Below are positions 23,405-31,147 of a DNA stretch of 32,896 nucleotides, piece after piece (position 1 is the first letter of the stretch; each line of letters starts with the position of its first letter). Made by a program: the position numbers and the translations under genes. The DNA comes from Myxococcales bacterium (GTDB taxonomy: Bacteria; Myxococcota_A; Bradymonadia; REDH01), in contig CANMDT010000024.1 in NCBI GenBank assembly GCA_947496715.1, positions 1 to 32,896 on the forward strand. The letters are read 5' to 3'. The notes under the pieces are model-generated. The model ran no database searches and was not told the DNA's origin. It worked only from the letters and a program-made list of their open reading frames with translations.

Positions 23405-24792
23405 GCACGCCCCACTACAACACCAACGAGATCATACTCGGTGGCGTCATCAATCTCGACCTCAACAAACTGGCCGGGCACCACAGGACCTACATCCTCG
23501 TGCTCGAACGACAGGTAGGTCACACCGTCGATGTCGAGCGCCTGGCCGTAGTGGCGGCCCTGCATCACATAGTCGTGCTCTTCCGACACGCCGTCCACCA
23601 GCACCTTGAGCCGCTGCCCGATGCGCGCCTGGTTCTTCTTCCGGCTGATGCCCGACTGCAGCTCCATCAGCTCGCCGCGACGCTCCTCCGCCACCTCGGC
23701 ATCCACCTGGTCCGGCATCGTGGCCGCCTCGGTGTTCTCCTCCTTGCTGTAGGTGAAGACGCCAACATGGTCGAATTCGACCTCGCCCATCCACTCACGC
23801 AGGTCGGCATGGTCGGCATCGGTCTCGCCCGGGAAGCCCGAGATAAAGACCGTCCGAAGCACCATGCTCGGGATGTCCCGCAGCCGCCCGATCAGCTCCC
23901 GCTGCGCATCCCGCTTCACATTGCGACGCATCGCCTTCAGCACATTGTCCGAGATGTGCTGCAGCGGCATGTCGATGTAGGGCACAACCTTCTTCGAATC
24001 CTTCACAATGCCGAGCAGCCGGTCGGTGAAGTTCCAGGGGTAGGCGTAGTGCAGCCGCACCCACTCGATGCCCGGCACATCCTCGAGGCCGATGAGCAGC
24101 TCTTCGAGCGCCTGCCGGTTGCCAAAGTCCACGCCGTAGCTGGTGAGGTCCTGCGCGATGAGGTTGATCTCCTTCACGCCCGCAGCGCCTAGGAACTGCG
24201 CCTCGCGGACTACATCCTCCACCGAGCGCGACACCTGCTTGCCGCGAATCTTCGGGATGATGCAGAAGCTGCAGACTCGGTTGCAACCCTCACTGATCTT
24301 CACATAGGCGGCACCGCCGCGGATGCTGTTCACCCGGTCTTCGGTCGAGGTGTAGAGCGCCGAACCGTAGGAGATGTACTCGCGGTCAGGGAGCGCGCCC
24401 GACAGCGCCTCGTTGATCCGCTTGAACTCGTTCGTGCCCAGAAAGTAGTCGACCTCGGGCATCTCCGCAGAGAGCTCCGTACCGTACCGCTGCGCCATGC
24501 AGCCCGTCACAACCAGCTTCTCCGCGCGGCCTACGCCACGCTCCTTGAAGCGAGCCATCTCCAGGATGGTATCGATGCTCTCCACCTTGGCGCTCTCGAT
24601 AAAGGCGCAGGTGTTGACAACAATCAGGTCGGCATCCTCGGGCGAGTCGGTCAGCAGGTAGCCGTCCTTTTGCATAAGGCCGATCATGAGCTCGGAGTCG
24701 ACCCGGTTCTTCGGACAGCCCAAGCTCACAACGTGAACCCGCTTCTTGGTGGCTTGAGCGAGAAGGTCGAATCGATCGGGAACGAGAGCCAT
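23401..24792 (-). CDS. rimO: Ribosomal protein S12 methylthiotransferase RimO
   Basis: Radical-SAM enzyme that adds a methylthio group to the conserved Asp of ribosomal protein uS12. The 463-residue protein has the three domains of the family. The N-terminal UPF0004 domain has its three cluster cysteines: Cys26 in SLGCPKNRVDSE, Cys62 in NTCAFI and Cys98 in TGCMAQRY. The radical-SAM motif is Cys170-x3-Cys174-x2-Cys177 (GCNRVCSFCIIP), followed by RGKQVSRS. A C-terminal TRAM domain ends the protein. The SLGCPKN and CSFCIIPKIRG wording separates RimO from MiaB. The ATG at 24792 is preceded by GAGG; the frame is open for 52 more codons, but that stretch runs antisense through the tRNA promoter region and has no family similarity. 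Confidence 0.97.
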   Translation of the reverse strand: MALVPDRFDLLAQATKKRVHVVSLGCPKNRVDSELMIGLMQKDGYLLTDSPEDADLIVVNTCAFIESAKVESIDTILEMARFKERGVGRAEKLVVTGCMAQRYGTELSAEMPEVDYFLGTNEFKRINEALSGALPDREYISYGSALYTSTEDRVNSIRGGAAYVKISEGCNRVCSFCIIPKIRGKQVSRSVEDVVREAQFLGAAGVKEINLIAQDLTSYGVDFGNRQALEELLIGLEDVPGIEWVRLHYAYPWNFTDRLLGIVKDSKKVVPYIDMPLQHISDNVLKAMRRNVKRDAQRELIGRLRDIPSMVLRTVFISGFPGETDADHADLREWMGEVEFDHVGVFTYSKEENTEAATMPDQVDAEVAEERRGELMELQSGISRKKNQARIGQRLKVLVDGVSEEHDYVMQGRHYGQALDIDGVTYLSFEHEDVGPVVPGQFVEVEIDDATEYDLVGVVVGRA

Positions 24793-24900
24793 GAATCCTC
24801 GGCAAAATTGCTGCGATCGCGCAGCTGCCGAAGCCCTACTAGCGCCGGCCCGAAGGGGCAAGTTGGCGCACATTTGGCCCCGCCAGCGCCCACGCTCCCC

Positions 24901-24929
24901 TTGCACGCCCGCGACCGACTCGCTATTAT
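24901..24929 (+). promoter_or_regulatory. Sigma70-type promoter of tRNA-Val
   Basis: -35 TTGCAC (24901-24906), a 17-base spacer and -10 TATTAT (24924-24929). The expected start is near 24936, just before the tRNA at 24941. The stretch after the -10 box is GC-rich (GCCCCTCCC), the discriminator type linked to stringent control of stable RNA genes. Confidence 0.75.
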
Positions 24930-24940
24930 GCCCCTCCCTC

Positions 24941-25012
24941 GGGCGCATAACTCAGTGGGAGAGTGCCACCTTCACACGGTGGAGGTCGCAGGTTCAATCC
25001 CTGCTGCGCCCA
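24941..25012 (+). tRNA. tRNA-Val (anticodon CAC)
   Basis: A complete 72-base cloverleaf. Acceptor stem GGGCGCA pairs with TGCGCCC plus discriminator A. The D stem ACTC/GAGT encloses AGTGGGA. The anticodon stem CCACC/GGTGG holds loop TTCACAC with anticodon CAC at 24973-24975, reading GUG valine codons. The T stem GCAGG/CCTGC has loop TTCAATC. CCA is not encoded (CTA follows), so it must be added afterwards. It stands alone with its own promoter and terminator between rimO and recD, both on the other strand. Confidence 0.96.
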
Positions 25013-25017
25013 CTACG

Positions 25018-25067
25018 AACCTCGTCGCTTCTGCCACGCACAGAAGCTTCGGGGTTTGTTTCATTTT
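25018..25067 (+). terminator. Rho-independent terminator of tRNA-Val
   Basis: A two-part hairpin. The outer stem AACCTCG (25018-25024) pairs with CGGGGTT (25050-25056) with one wobble; a 2x2 internal loop follows; the inner perfect stem is GCTTCTG (25027-25033) with CAGAAGC (25041-25047) around a 7-base loop. It ends in the T-rich tail TGTTTCATTTT (25057-25067), just before the recD stop on the other strand. Confidence 0.8.
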
Positions 25068-25070
25068 GCC

Positions 25071-27089
25071 CTACCCGCGGAGCATCTCTGGCAGCAGCGA
25101 TGTGCGCTTGGTCACGCGAGAGACGCACCGGTCAAAGACCACCCGCGGCCCGATGACCAGCACCTTCTTTTTGGCCCGCGTGATGCCCGTATAGAGGCCT
25201 TCACGGGTGCAAAGCCGCGAAGGCTCGTCAGGGAGCATCACCACCACATGCTCTGCCTGCGACCCCTGGGCCTTGTGCACCGTCGTCGCAAAGGCGGGCT
25301 CCCAACCCGGCACCTGCGCAGGCGACACATAGTTCACCCCAGCGTCGCTGCCTGCATCGCTCACAGGCCGTTCGAAGGCGAACACTGCCGCCCCGTCTCG
25401 CTCCACACAGAGGCCCAGGTCGCCGTTGAAGATGCCGAGCAGGTTGTTGTTCTGCGTCGCCATCACGGGCTGACCCACGATCGGTTTCCCCGCCGACCAA
25501 CCCTTGGTGACGGCCACCTCACCGCCGAGCCGCTCGTTGGCCTTTACGCTGCCGAACTTGCCGGCCCGATGCAGACAGAGCACCCGCGCAGCGTTCAACG
25601 CCCCCTTGAGCAGGTCCGACACCGCCCTATCAAAGGTCGCCGCCTCTGCGCTCGCGGGGAGCGCCTCCACGGCCTTTCGGAGCTCCACAAAGGGCTTGGA
25701 GAGAAGCTTCCAGTCGGCATCTGTAAGCGCCGTAAACTTCGTCTCCACGATCATCGCAGCGGCCTTGCTCTCAGCCGCCTTCTCGACGCTATCGACCAGC
25801 ATCTTGTCTCGGTCCGTCGCGTTCTGACCAAGCGAAACATCCGCGAGCGTCCGAATCTTCGACCCATCCTCCGTCCGGTGCACGACCGCCAGCTTGATGG
25901 TCTGCGACCGTTCCGTCTCCGAGGTCTCCTGCGCCGCGATGAGGTCGCCCAGCACAGAGCCGGCCTCCACCGAGGCGAGCTGGTTGGGGTCGCCAACCAG
26001 CACCAGCTGTGCCTGCTCGGGCAGCGCGGCGACCAGCTTTGCCATCAGCGTGAGGTCTACCATCGAGGCCTCGTCCACGATGACCACATCAGCTGCGATC
26101 GGATTGTCGCGTCCGCGACCGGCTGTCACTCCGCCATGGATGCCAAGCAGCCGGTGAATCGTCGTCGGCTTCACCGTGCCGCTCCGCAGCGCCGTCCGGA
26201 AATCCTCCGATACAACCTCCGAGGTGGTCCCCTTGAACATCGCCTTCTCCGCTCCGTCGGCGGGCTTCGCGTTCGCCTGCTCGAGGAGCGCCTGGAACAT
26301 CCGCGCCTGCGCCCGACCCGTTGGCGCCGCAAGCGCGACCCGCTTCCCGGCCAACACGCAGAGGTTCACGATCCGCCCGATGGTCGTCGTCTTGCCCGTA
26401 CCTGGACCACCCGTGAGGATGATGTTGCGGTGGCCCTCCTTCACCTTCCGCACAGCCTCGCTCTGCGAGCTGCTGTTGTTGTCGCCGTCATCGATCTTGA
26501 TATCGGCATCATCGATCGGGGGCAGCCTGCCTCGATGCTGCCATCGCTTACACACCGTGCGGTGGGCGTCATACATGAGCCGCGACACCAGTTTCCCCTC
26601 GACCAACAACAGCGGCCGGTTCGACGAGCTCGGCTCGCTCTCCACCAAGCAACCGGCCGTGAGCAACGCGCGCAAGGCCGCTGCGCTGATGGTCTGCCAT
26701 GCCCCGGTGGGAGCCTCTGTCGAGGCAACCCGTTCTGCGAGCTCCTCCAGCGACACCGCCGTGCTCCCACGCATCGGCGCAGCCATCACCTCGGCCACCA
26801 CATGCACCAGCCGCGGGTCGCGCACCCCCATCGCACTGCAGGCCGCAACGGCAAGCGTCCACACCTGCTCCAGCGCGGCAAGGTGGTTCTGCTCCAACGG
26901 CTCCGGCGCGGAGGCCTCATCAGCCCCTTCCTCGGACGCCGCCGAAGCCTCAACCTCCTCGGTCTTTGCCGAGGCTTCGGCAGAAGCGAGCAGCGCCCGC
27001 AGGTAGCCCTCTGCCGCGCTTCCGCTCCGACGGCCGAACCAGCCGCTCACGCCCAAAATCTGATCTTTCTCGCCCATTTCGATGCTCAT
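25071..27089 (-). CDS. recD: RecBCD exodeoxyribonuclease V subunit alpha RecD
   Basis: The 5'-3' SF1 helicase subunit of RecBCD, which processes double-strand DNA ends for recombination. The 672-residue protein has a RecD N-terminal domain (about 65-180) and Walker A GGPGTGKTTT at 227-236. It then has APTGRAQARM, Walker B VIVDEASMVDL, GDPNQLASVEAG and the C-terminal helicase motifs TVHKAQGSQAEHVVVML and LYTGITRAKKKV. TVHKAQGSQ has Ala and Gln where TVHKSQGSE is common. Residues about 35-65 are an Ala/Glu/Ser-rich low-complexity insert not typical of RecD, probably a flexible linker. The ATG at 27089 overlaps the recB stop (ATGA). It is the last gene of the recC-recB-recD operon and converges on the tRNA-Val terminator. 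Confidence 0.95.
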   Translation of the reverse strand: MSIEMGEKDQILGVSGWFGRRSGSAAEGYLRALLASAEASAKTEEVEASAASEEGADEASAPEPLEQNHLAALEQVWTLAVAACSAMGVRDPRLVHVVAEVMAAPMRGSTAVSLEELAERVASTEAPTGAWQTISAAALRALLTAGCLVESEPSSSNRPLLLVEGKLVSRLMYDAHRTVCKRWQHRGRLPPIDDADIKIDDGDNNSSSQSEAVRKVKEGHRNIILTGGPGTGKTTTIGRIVNLCVLAGKRVALAAPTGRAQARMFQALLEQANAKPADGAEKAMFKGTTSEVVSEDFRTALRSGTVKPTTIHRLLGIHGGVTAGRGRDNPIAADVVIVDEASMVDLTLMAKLVAALPEQAQLVLVGDPNQLASVEAGSVLGDLIAAQETSETERSQTIKLAVVHRTEDGSKIRTLADVSLGQNATDRDKMLVDSVEKAAESKAAAMIVETKFTALTDADWKLLSKPFVELRKAVEALPASAEAATFDRAVSDLLKGALNAARVLCLHRAGKFGSVKANERLGGEVAVTKGWSAGKPIVGQPVMATQNNNLLGIFNGDLGLCVERDGAAVFAFERPVSDAGSDAGVNYVSPAQVPGWEPAFATTVHKAQGSQAEHVVVMLPDEPSRLCTREGLYTGITRAKKKVLVIGPRVVFDRCVSRVTKRTSLLPEMLRG

Positions 27090-30000
27090 TCCGCTGCCTC
27101 CTCGCCGTCCGGCGAACCGCTGCTTCCCCAGGCCGCAGACAACTTGTCCACCCAGGCGCGCGGCGGCTTGATGAAGAACTGTCCGCGATCCGAACCCTGC
27201 TCCATCCCGCGGATGTAGAGGTAGTAGACCCCGCCAAAGTCGCGGTCGTAGTCGTAGCCAGCCCCCAGCGTCTGCTGCAGGTGCCGGTGCCAGGCCACCG
27301 TGTAGATGAGCAGCTGCAGCAGGTAGTGGCTGTGTGCCATCGCCTCGAAGAGCCGGTCGGCCTCGTAACGGGCGAACGCATCATCTGCAGGCTTCAACGG
27401 GTCGAGCCGGTTGGTCTTGTAGTCGGCAATGAACCAGCGCTGCCGGCCATCCGCCCCAGGCCGCGCAAACACGAGGTCCATCTTCCCCGTCAGGATGCCC
27501 GTCTCGTTCCTGATGCCGTCCGCGAGCGTCTTGAAGTAGCTCTTCCACGCGGGAGGACCTTCGTAACCTTCCAAGAGTGCCTCCGCCGCCTTCCGGCTAT
27601 CGCACATCCGCATGTCGAAACTGCTCTCGTCTGCACGGGTATCCAGTGTGACCTCTGAGAGGCTGCATCCGGCTCCCGCAGCGCCGCCCGCGAGCGGCAC
27701 CTCGAGCACAGCGAGCAGGTCCTTCAGCAACGCGTCGCCCCAGCCGCCTTCAGCGTCGAAGGTCGAGAGACGGCTACGCGTGTTGATGGAAGCGTGGCGC
27801 CGCAGAAGCTCCTTGGCGTCGAGCTCCTCATCCACGCTCCGACAGGTCTCGAAGTCGAGCTCCTCGTAGAAGGAGTGAACCAGGTTTCCGAAGGGCGTAC
27901 CGCCGAGCCGGTCCCACCGCTCATCGCGCTGGATGATGCCGGAATCCTCCTCGCCATCGGTCCGCTGCACCTCCTCTTCGCCTACATCGGCGCGAGGCTT
28001 GGCGGCCTCCTTGTTCTTGAGCTGCTGGCTCATCGAGGTGAAGCTCCGCTTCGCCGACGCATACTGGTGCGACCGCGTTGCAGCCTTGCTCCAGACCTTC
28101 TCGAGCGCCCCCCGCTCCGCCAGCAGCGCAGCCTCAGCCCCGTCGTCCTTCACCAGCGAAGCCTCATAGGCTGCCCGCATCTCCTCGGCCGCCTCGAACC
28201 AGGGCGTGTCGTCGCGCTTCACCTCGATGCGCCCCTGCAGCTTCCCAGTTCCACGCTTTGCGAGTTCCGACCATTCCTTCAGCACAAACTCAGCGGGCTG
28301 GATGGGAGTTCCATCCGCTGCCGTGGCGGTCCCGTCGAACGTCACAACGTCCAGACCAACCTGGAAACTTTCTGGAGCTCCTAGCTTGGCCTTGGTCGCC
28401 GACGGAGGCCGACGCATCAGCACGGGCTGCAGCATCCCCTTGCCGGCCGAGTCGCCCAAGCCCCACCAGATCACAACGCGATGCCGCGCCCGAGTCATCG
28501 CAACGTACGCCTTCCGCGCCTCTTCAATCTCCATCTCTCGCTTCGCCAGTGCGAGCGCGAAAAGACTCTTGCCGGAACCATCCGACGCCGCACCGGCAAC
28601 ACCCTCAGGCTCCGGCGGGAGAACACGCGCATCAAGCCACCGACGACTCTCGCCCTGCGCATCCGCCGCGCTGAAGATGTAGGTCCCCTTGCAGACCGTA
28701 GGATCCAACGGCTTGCCTTTGCCTGAAAGGAACGGAAGGTAGACGATGTCGGCCTCAAGCCCCTTCGAGGCATGCACCGTCCAGATATCGACGGCATCCC
28801 CGCTCCCCTCCGACGGACGAGCGCGAACCACCAACTCGGACTTGTCGTCCTTCTTCTCCTCCTCGGTCATCCAACGGGCAAGCTCCGCGGCATTCCTGCC
28901 GTGCTCCGACGCACGGGCCTCCAACACCGACAGCACCTGCCGCAACCGGTCGGTCATCGCCTCGCCATCGGCATAAGCCGCAAGCCGTTCCCACCCGCCG
29001 CGACGCTGCATCAGCCGCTCAAAACCGGCCAGCACGCCCTGCTCCAGGAATACCCGCCGACTCTCGTCGAGCGCCTCCAACCAACCGGCCCATTCTGCGC
29101 CCCCCTTGCGGACGACGCGCGAGAGCGGCTCAACCTCCCAGCCCAGCCAGGGCGCCAACGCCAGACTCCTCCGATGCCGTTCCACCTCTGGCTTCGCCAC
29201 AAAGTTCAGCCACTGCATCACCCGCGAAGCCTCATCGCAGAGCATGAGCGGCAACTCCCTGCGTCGACAGTAGAGGCCCAGCGCCCGGAACTCTCGCTCC
29301 AGCACGCCACCATCCGCGTGCGAGGAGACAAGCACAGCGACCTTCGGCACCTCCGTGCGCGTTGCGGGATCCTCCAGCAGTTTCCGATCCGCAGCCACCC
29401 GCGCAGCAACGCGACGAGCGGTTGCCACCTTGTTCTCTGCCGCCAAGAGGATGAACTCCAGGGCTGCATCAGCGCGCGCTACTTTCGGCTTGCTCCCCAC
29501 CGCCACGGCCTCGATCGCCTCGTGCTGGAACGGCCACGGGAGATGCTTCGCACCCGTCGGGTCATGCGGTTCGGTGGGCGCGAACAGGAGGTTGATCGCG
29601 TTCATAAGCCCGGGGCTGGTGCGCCGTGAAGTATCCAGCGACTCCATCGCGCCTTTCAGCTTCGCCGCCGCCTTCGCGTCTGCATACACCGCAAGATCCG
29701 AGCCGCGGAATCGATAGATAGACTGCTTCGGATCGCCAACAAGGACGAAGTGGCGCCCCGGCTTCTCCGCGACCGGCACCTCAACGCGACCCGCCCAATC
29801 GGGAGCCTCCAGAAAGAGCCCGCGCAGGATGCTCCACTGCACATCATCTGTGTCCTGGAACTCATCCACCAAGCAGACCTCAAACTCCTCGCGAATGGCG
29901 GCGCGTAGCCCCGACCCCAGCGACGGATTGCGGAGTGCGCGGTCGAGCTCCGACAGCATCGCGTCAAAGGTCAACCAACCTTCCCGCTCGAGCCGAGAAC

Positions 30001-31147
30001 GCCAGAGCGCTCCGCTCGCCCGAAGCCAGCAGGTCCGAGCATCACTGACCGCTGCACTCACAGCGCTACAATCGAGCAAGGCATCAATCGCATCCAAGCA
30101 TGCCCGCACCGAGCCGGACGGCATGCTCGCTCGTTGTGCCTGCACTCTCGCCTGCAGGCTTGCCCGGCGCTTGTCGGTGAGAACCCCGATCGGTTCCTCG
30201 AAACATGAATTCAGCCACTTAAGAATCGCATCAGGAAGTTCAGTGCCGAGTGCCTTGAACGGTCGACCCACCGCCTTGGTAGAAGTTTCGATTAATGTTC
30301 GAAGTGTCCGTGCTTCGGGCGACAAGCTGAGTACGCGATCAAGATCGTCTCCAGCGGAGACCACCTCATTCAGGAATGCCCCAAGAAGATCGGCACGATT
30401 CCACCGTTCCACAACGATCTCTCCGCCCCGCTCAACCGCCGCCGCGAGCCGCTGCATCGCCTCTTCGGGCGAGCAGGCCAAGGCCTCCGGAGCCTCTTCC
30501 TGCCGATGCCACGACGACACAACCAGCGCGTTCGGATGCCGAATCGCAACCTTCATCATCGACAGGGCGTTGTCGACGTTCAGCTTGGCGAACTCCGTCA
30601 GAAAGTCTCCCTTCGCGCGGCCAGGATCACCTTCATGCGTCGTCGCGTTACCGAAGAGCCAGCGTCCGAACGCCCCCTCCACAATCTCACGCTGTGCGAC
30701 GGCCTCGTCCGGCACCATGTGCAGCGACTCCGGCCTGCCGAGCTCCGCGCCGAAGCGGGTCAGCATCTTCTGACAGAAGCTGTGCAGGGTCATCACCGAG
30801 GCCGACTCAAGCGAACCGATCGCCCGTGCCACCCGCTCCCGCCAAATCTCCAGCTTCGCTGCGTCATAGGGCTCGCCTTCGAGACCCAGTACCTCAGAGA
30901 ACTTCGCCGCATCCACCGGCGCAGCATCGAGCACCACAGTCAGCTTCTGCAGCCGGTCTTGAAGCCGCTGCGAAAGTTCAGCCGTCGCCTTCTTCGAGAA
31001 GGTCACCACCAAGGCCCGCCGCAGCTCCACGCCACGAAGCACCTGAAGCAACACCTCACTGATCAGCCGGTAGGTCTTCCCCGTCCCAGCGCTCGCCTCG
31101 ACCATCCAGAGTGCTTCCGATGCACCGAGTTTCGCTTGCTGCTTCAT
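27086..31147 (-). CDS. recB: RecBCD exodeoxyribonuclease V subunit beta RecB
   Basis: The 3'-5' helicase and nuclease subunit of RecBCD, 1353 residues. The UvrD-type helicase has Walker A ASAGTGKT (18-25), VVTFSKKATAEL, LVDEFQDTDDVQW, VGDPKQSIYRFRGSDL, TVHASKGLEADIVYLPFL and VAMTRARHRVVIWW. The C-terminal RecB nuclease is intact: NLVHSFYEELDFE for the His motif, GKMDLVF with Asp1224, IADYKTN with Asp1242 and Lys1244, and LLQLLIYTVAW for the QxxxY motif (Gln1278, Tyr1282). The ATG at 31147 overlaps the recC stop (ATGA) and begins exactly before the helicase motif; an in-frame ATG at 31303 lies inside recC. Length and motifs are more like RecB than AddA, and the recC neighbour confirms a RecBCD rather than an AddAB system. 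Confidence 0.96.
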   Translation of the reverse strand: MKQQAKLGASEALWMVEASAGTGKTYRLISEVLLQVLRGVELRRALVVTFSKKATAELSQRLQDRLQKLTVVLDAAPVDAAKFSEVLGLEGEPYDAAKLEIWRERVARAIGSLESASVMTLHSFCQKMLTRFGAELGRPESLHMVPDEAVAQREIVEGAFGRWLFGNATTHEGDPGRAKGDFLTEFAKLNVDNALSMMKVAIRHPNALVVSSWHRQEEAPEALACSPEEAMQRLAAAVERGGEIVVERWNRADLLGAFLNEVVSAGDDLDRVLSLSPEARTLRTLIETSTKAVGRPFKALGTELPDAILKWLNSCFEEPIGVLTDKRRASLQARVQAQRASMPSGSVRACLDAIDALLDCSAVSAAVSDARTCWLRASGALWRSRLEREGWLTFDAMLSELDRALRNPSLGSGLRAAIREEFEVCLVDEFQDTDDVQWSILRGLFLEAPDWAGRVEVPVAEKPGRHFVLVGDPKQSIYRFRGSDLAVYADAKAAAKLKGAMESLDTSRRTSPGLMNAINLLFAPTEPHDPTGAKHLPWPFQHEAIEAVAVGSKPKVARADAALEFILLAAENKVATARRVAARVAADRKLLEDPATRTEVPKVAVLVSSHADGGVLEREFRALGLYCRRRELPLMLCDEASRVMQWLNFVAKPEVERHRRSLALAPWLGWEVEPLSRVVRKGGAEWAGWLEALDESRRVFLEQGVLAGFERLMQRRGGWERLAAYADGEAMTDRLRQVLSVLEARASEHGRNAAELARWMTEEEKKDDKSELVVRARPSEGSGDAVDIWTVHASKGLEADIVYLPFLSGKGKPLDPTVCKGTYIFSAADAQGESRRWLDARVLPPEPEGVAGAASDGSGKSLFALALAKREMEIEEARKAYVAMTRARHRVVIWWGLGDSAGKGMLQPVLMRRPPSATKAKLGAPESFQVGLDVVTFDGTATAADGTPIQPAEFVLKEWSELAKRGTGKLQGRIEVKRDDTPWFEAAEEMRAAYEASLVKDDGAEAALLAERGALEKVWSKAATRSHQYASAKRSFTSMSQQLKNKEAAKPRADVGEEEVQRTDGEEDSGIIQRDERWDRLGGTPFGNLVHSFYEELDFETCRSVDEELDAKELLRRHASINTRSRLSTFDAEGGWGDALLKDLLAVLEVPLAGGAAGAGCSLSEVTLDTRADESSFDMRMCDSRKAAEALLEGYEGPPAWKSYFKTLADGIRNETGILTGKMDLVFARPGADGRQRWFIADYKTNRLDPLKPADDAFARYEADRLFEAMAHSHYLLQLLIYTVAWHRHLQQTLGAGYDYDRDFGGVYYLYIRGMEQGSDRGQFFIKPPRAWVDKLSAAWGSSGSPDGEEAAE

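Noticed and set aside
24793-24948. Possible 52-residue extension of RimO
   Set aside because: It would read antisense through the tRNA promoter and into the tRNA. The family N-terminus starts just after the ATG at 24792, which has a GAGG site.
24963-27218. 751-codon open frame on the plus strand
   Set aside because: Antisense to recD and running through the tRNA and terminator. The product is Arg/His/Leu-rich without motifs, whereas recD in the other frame has every helicase motif.
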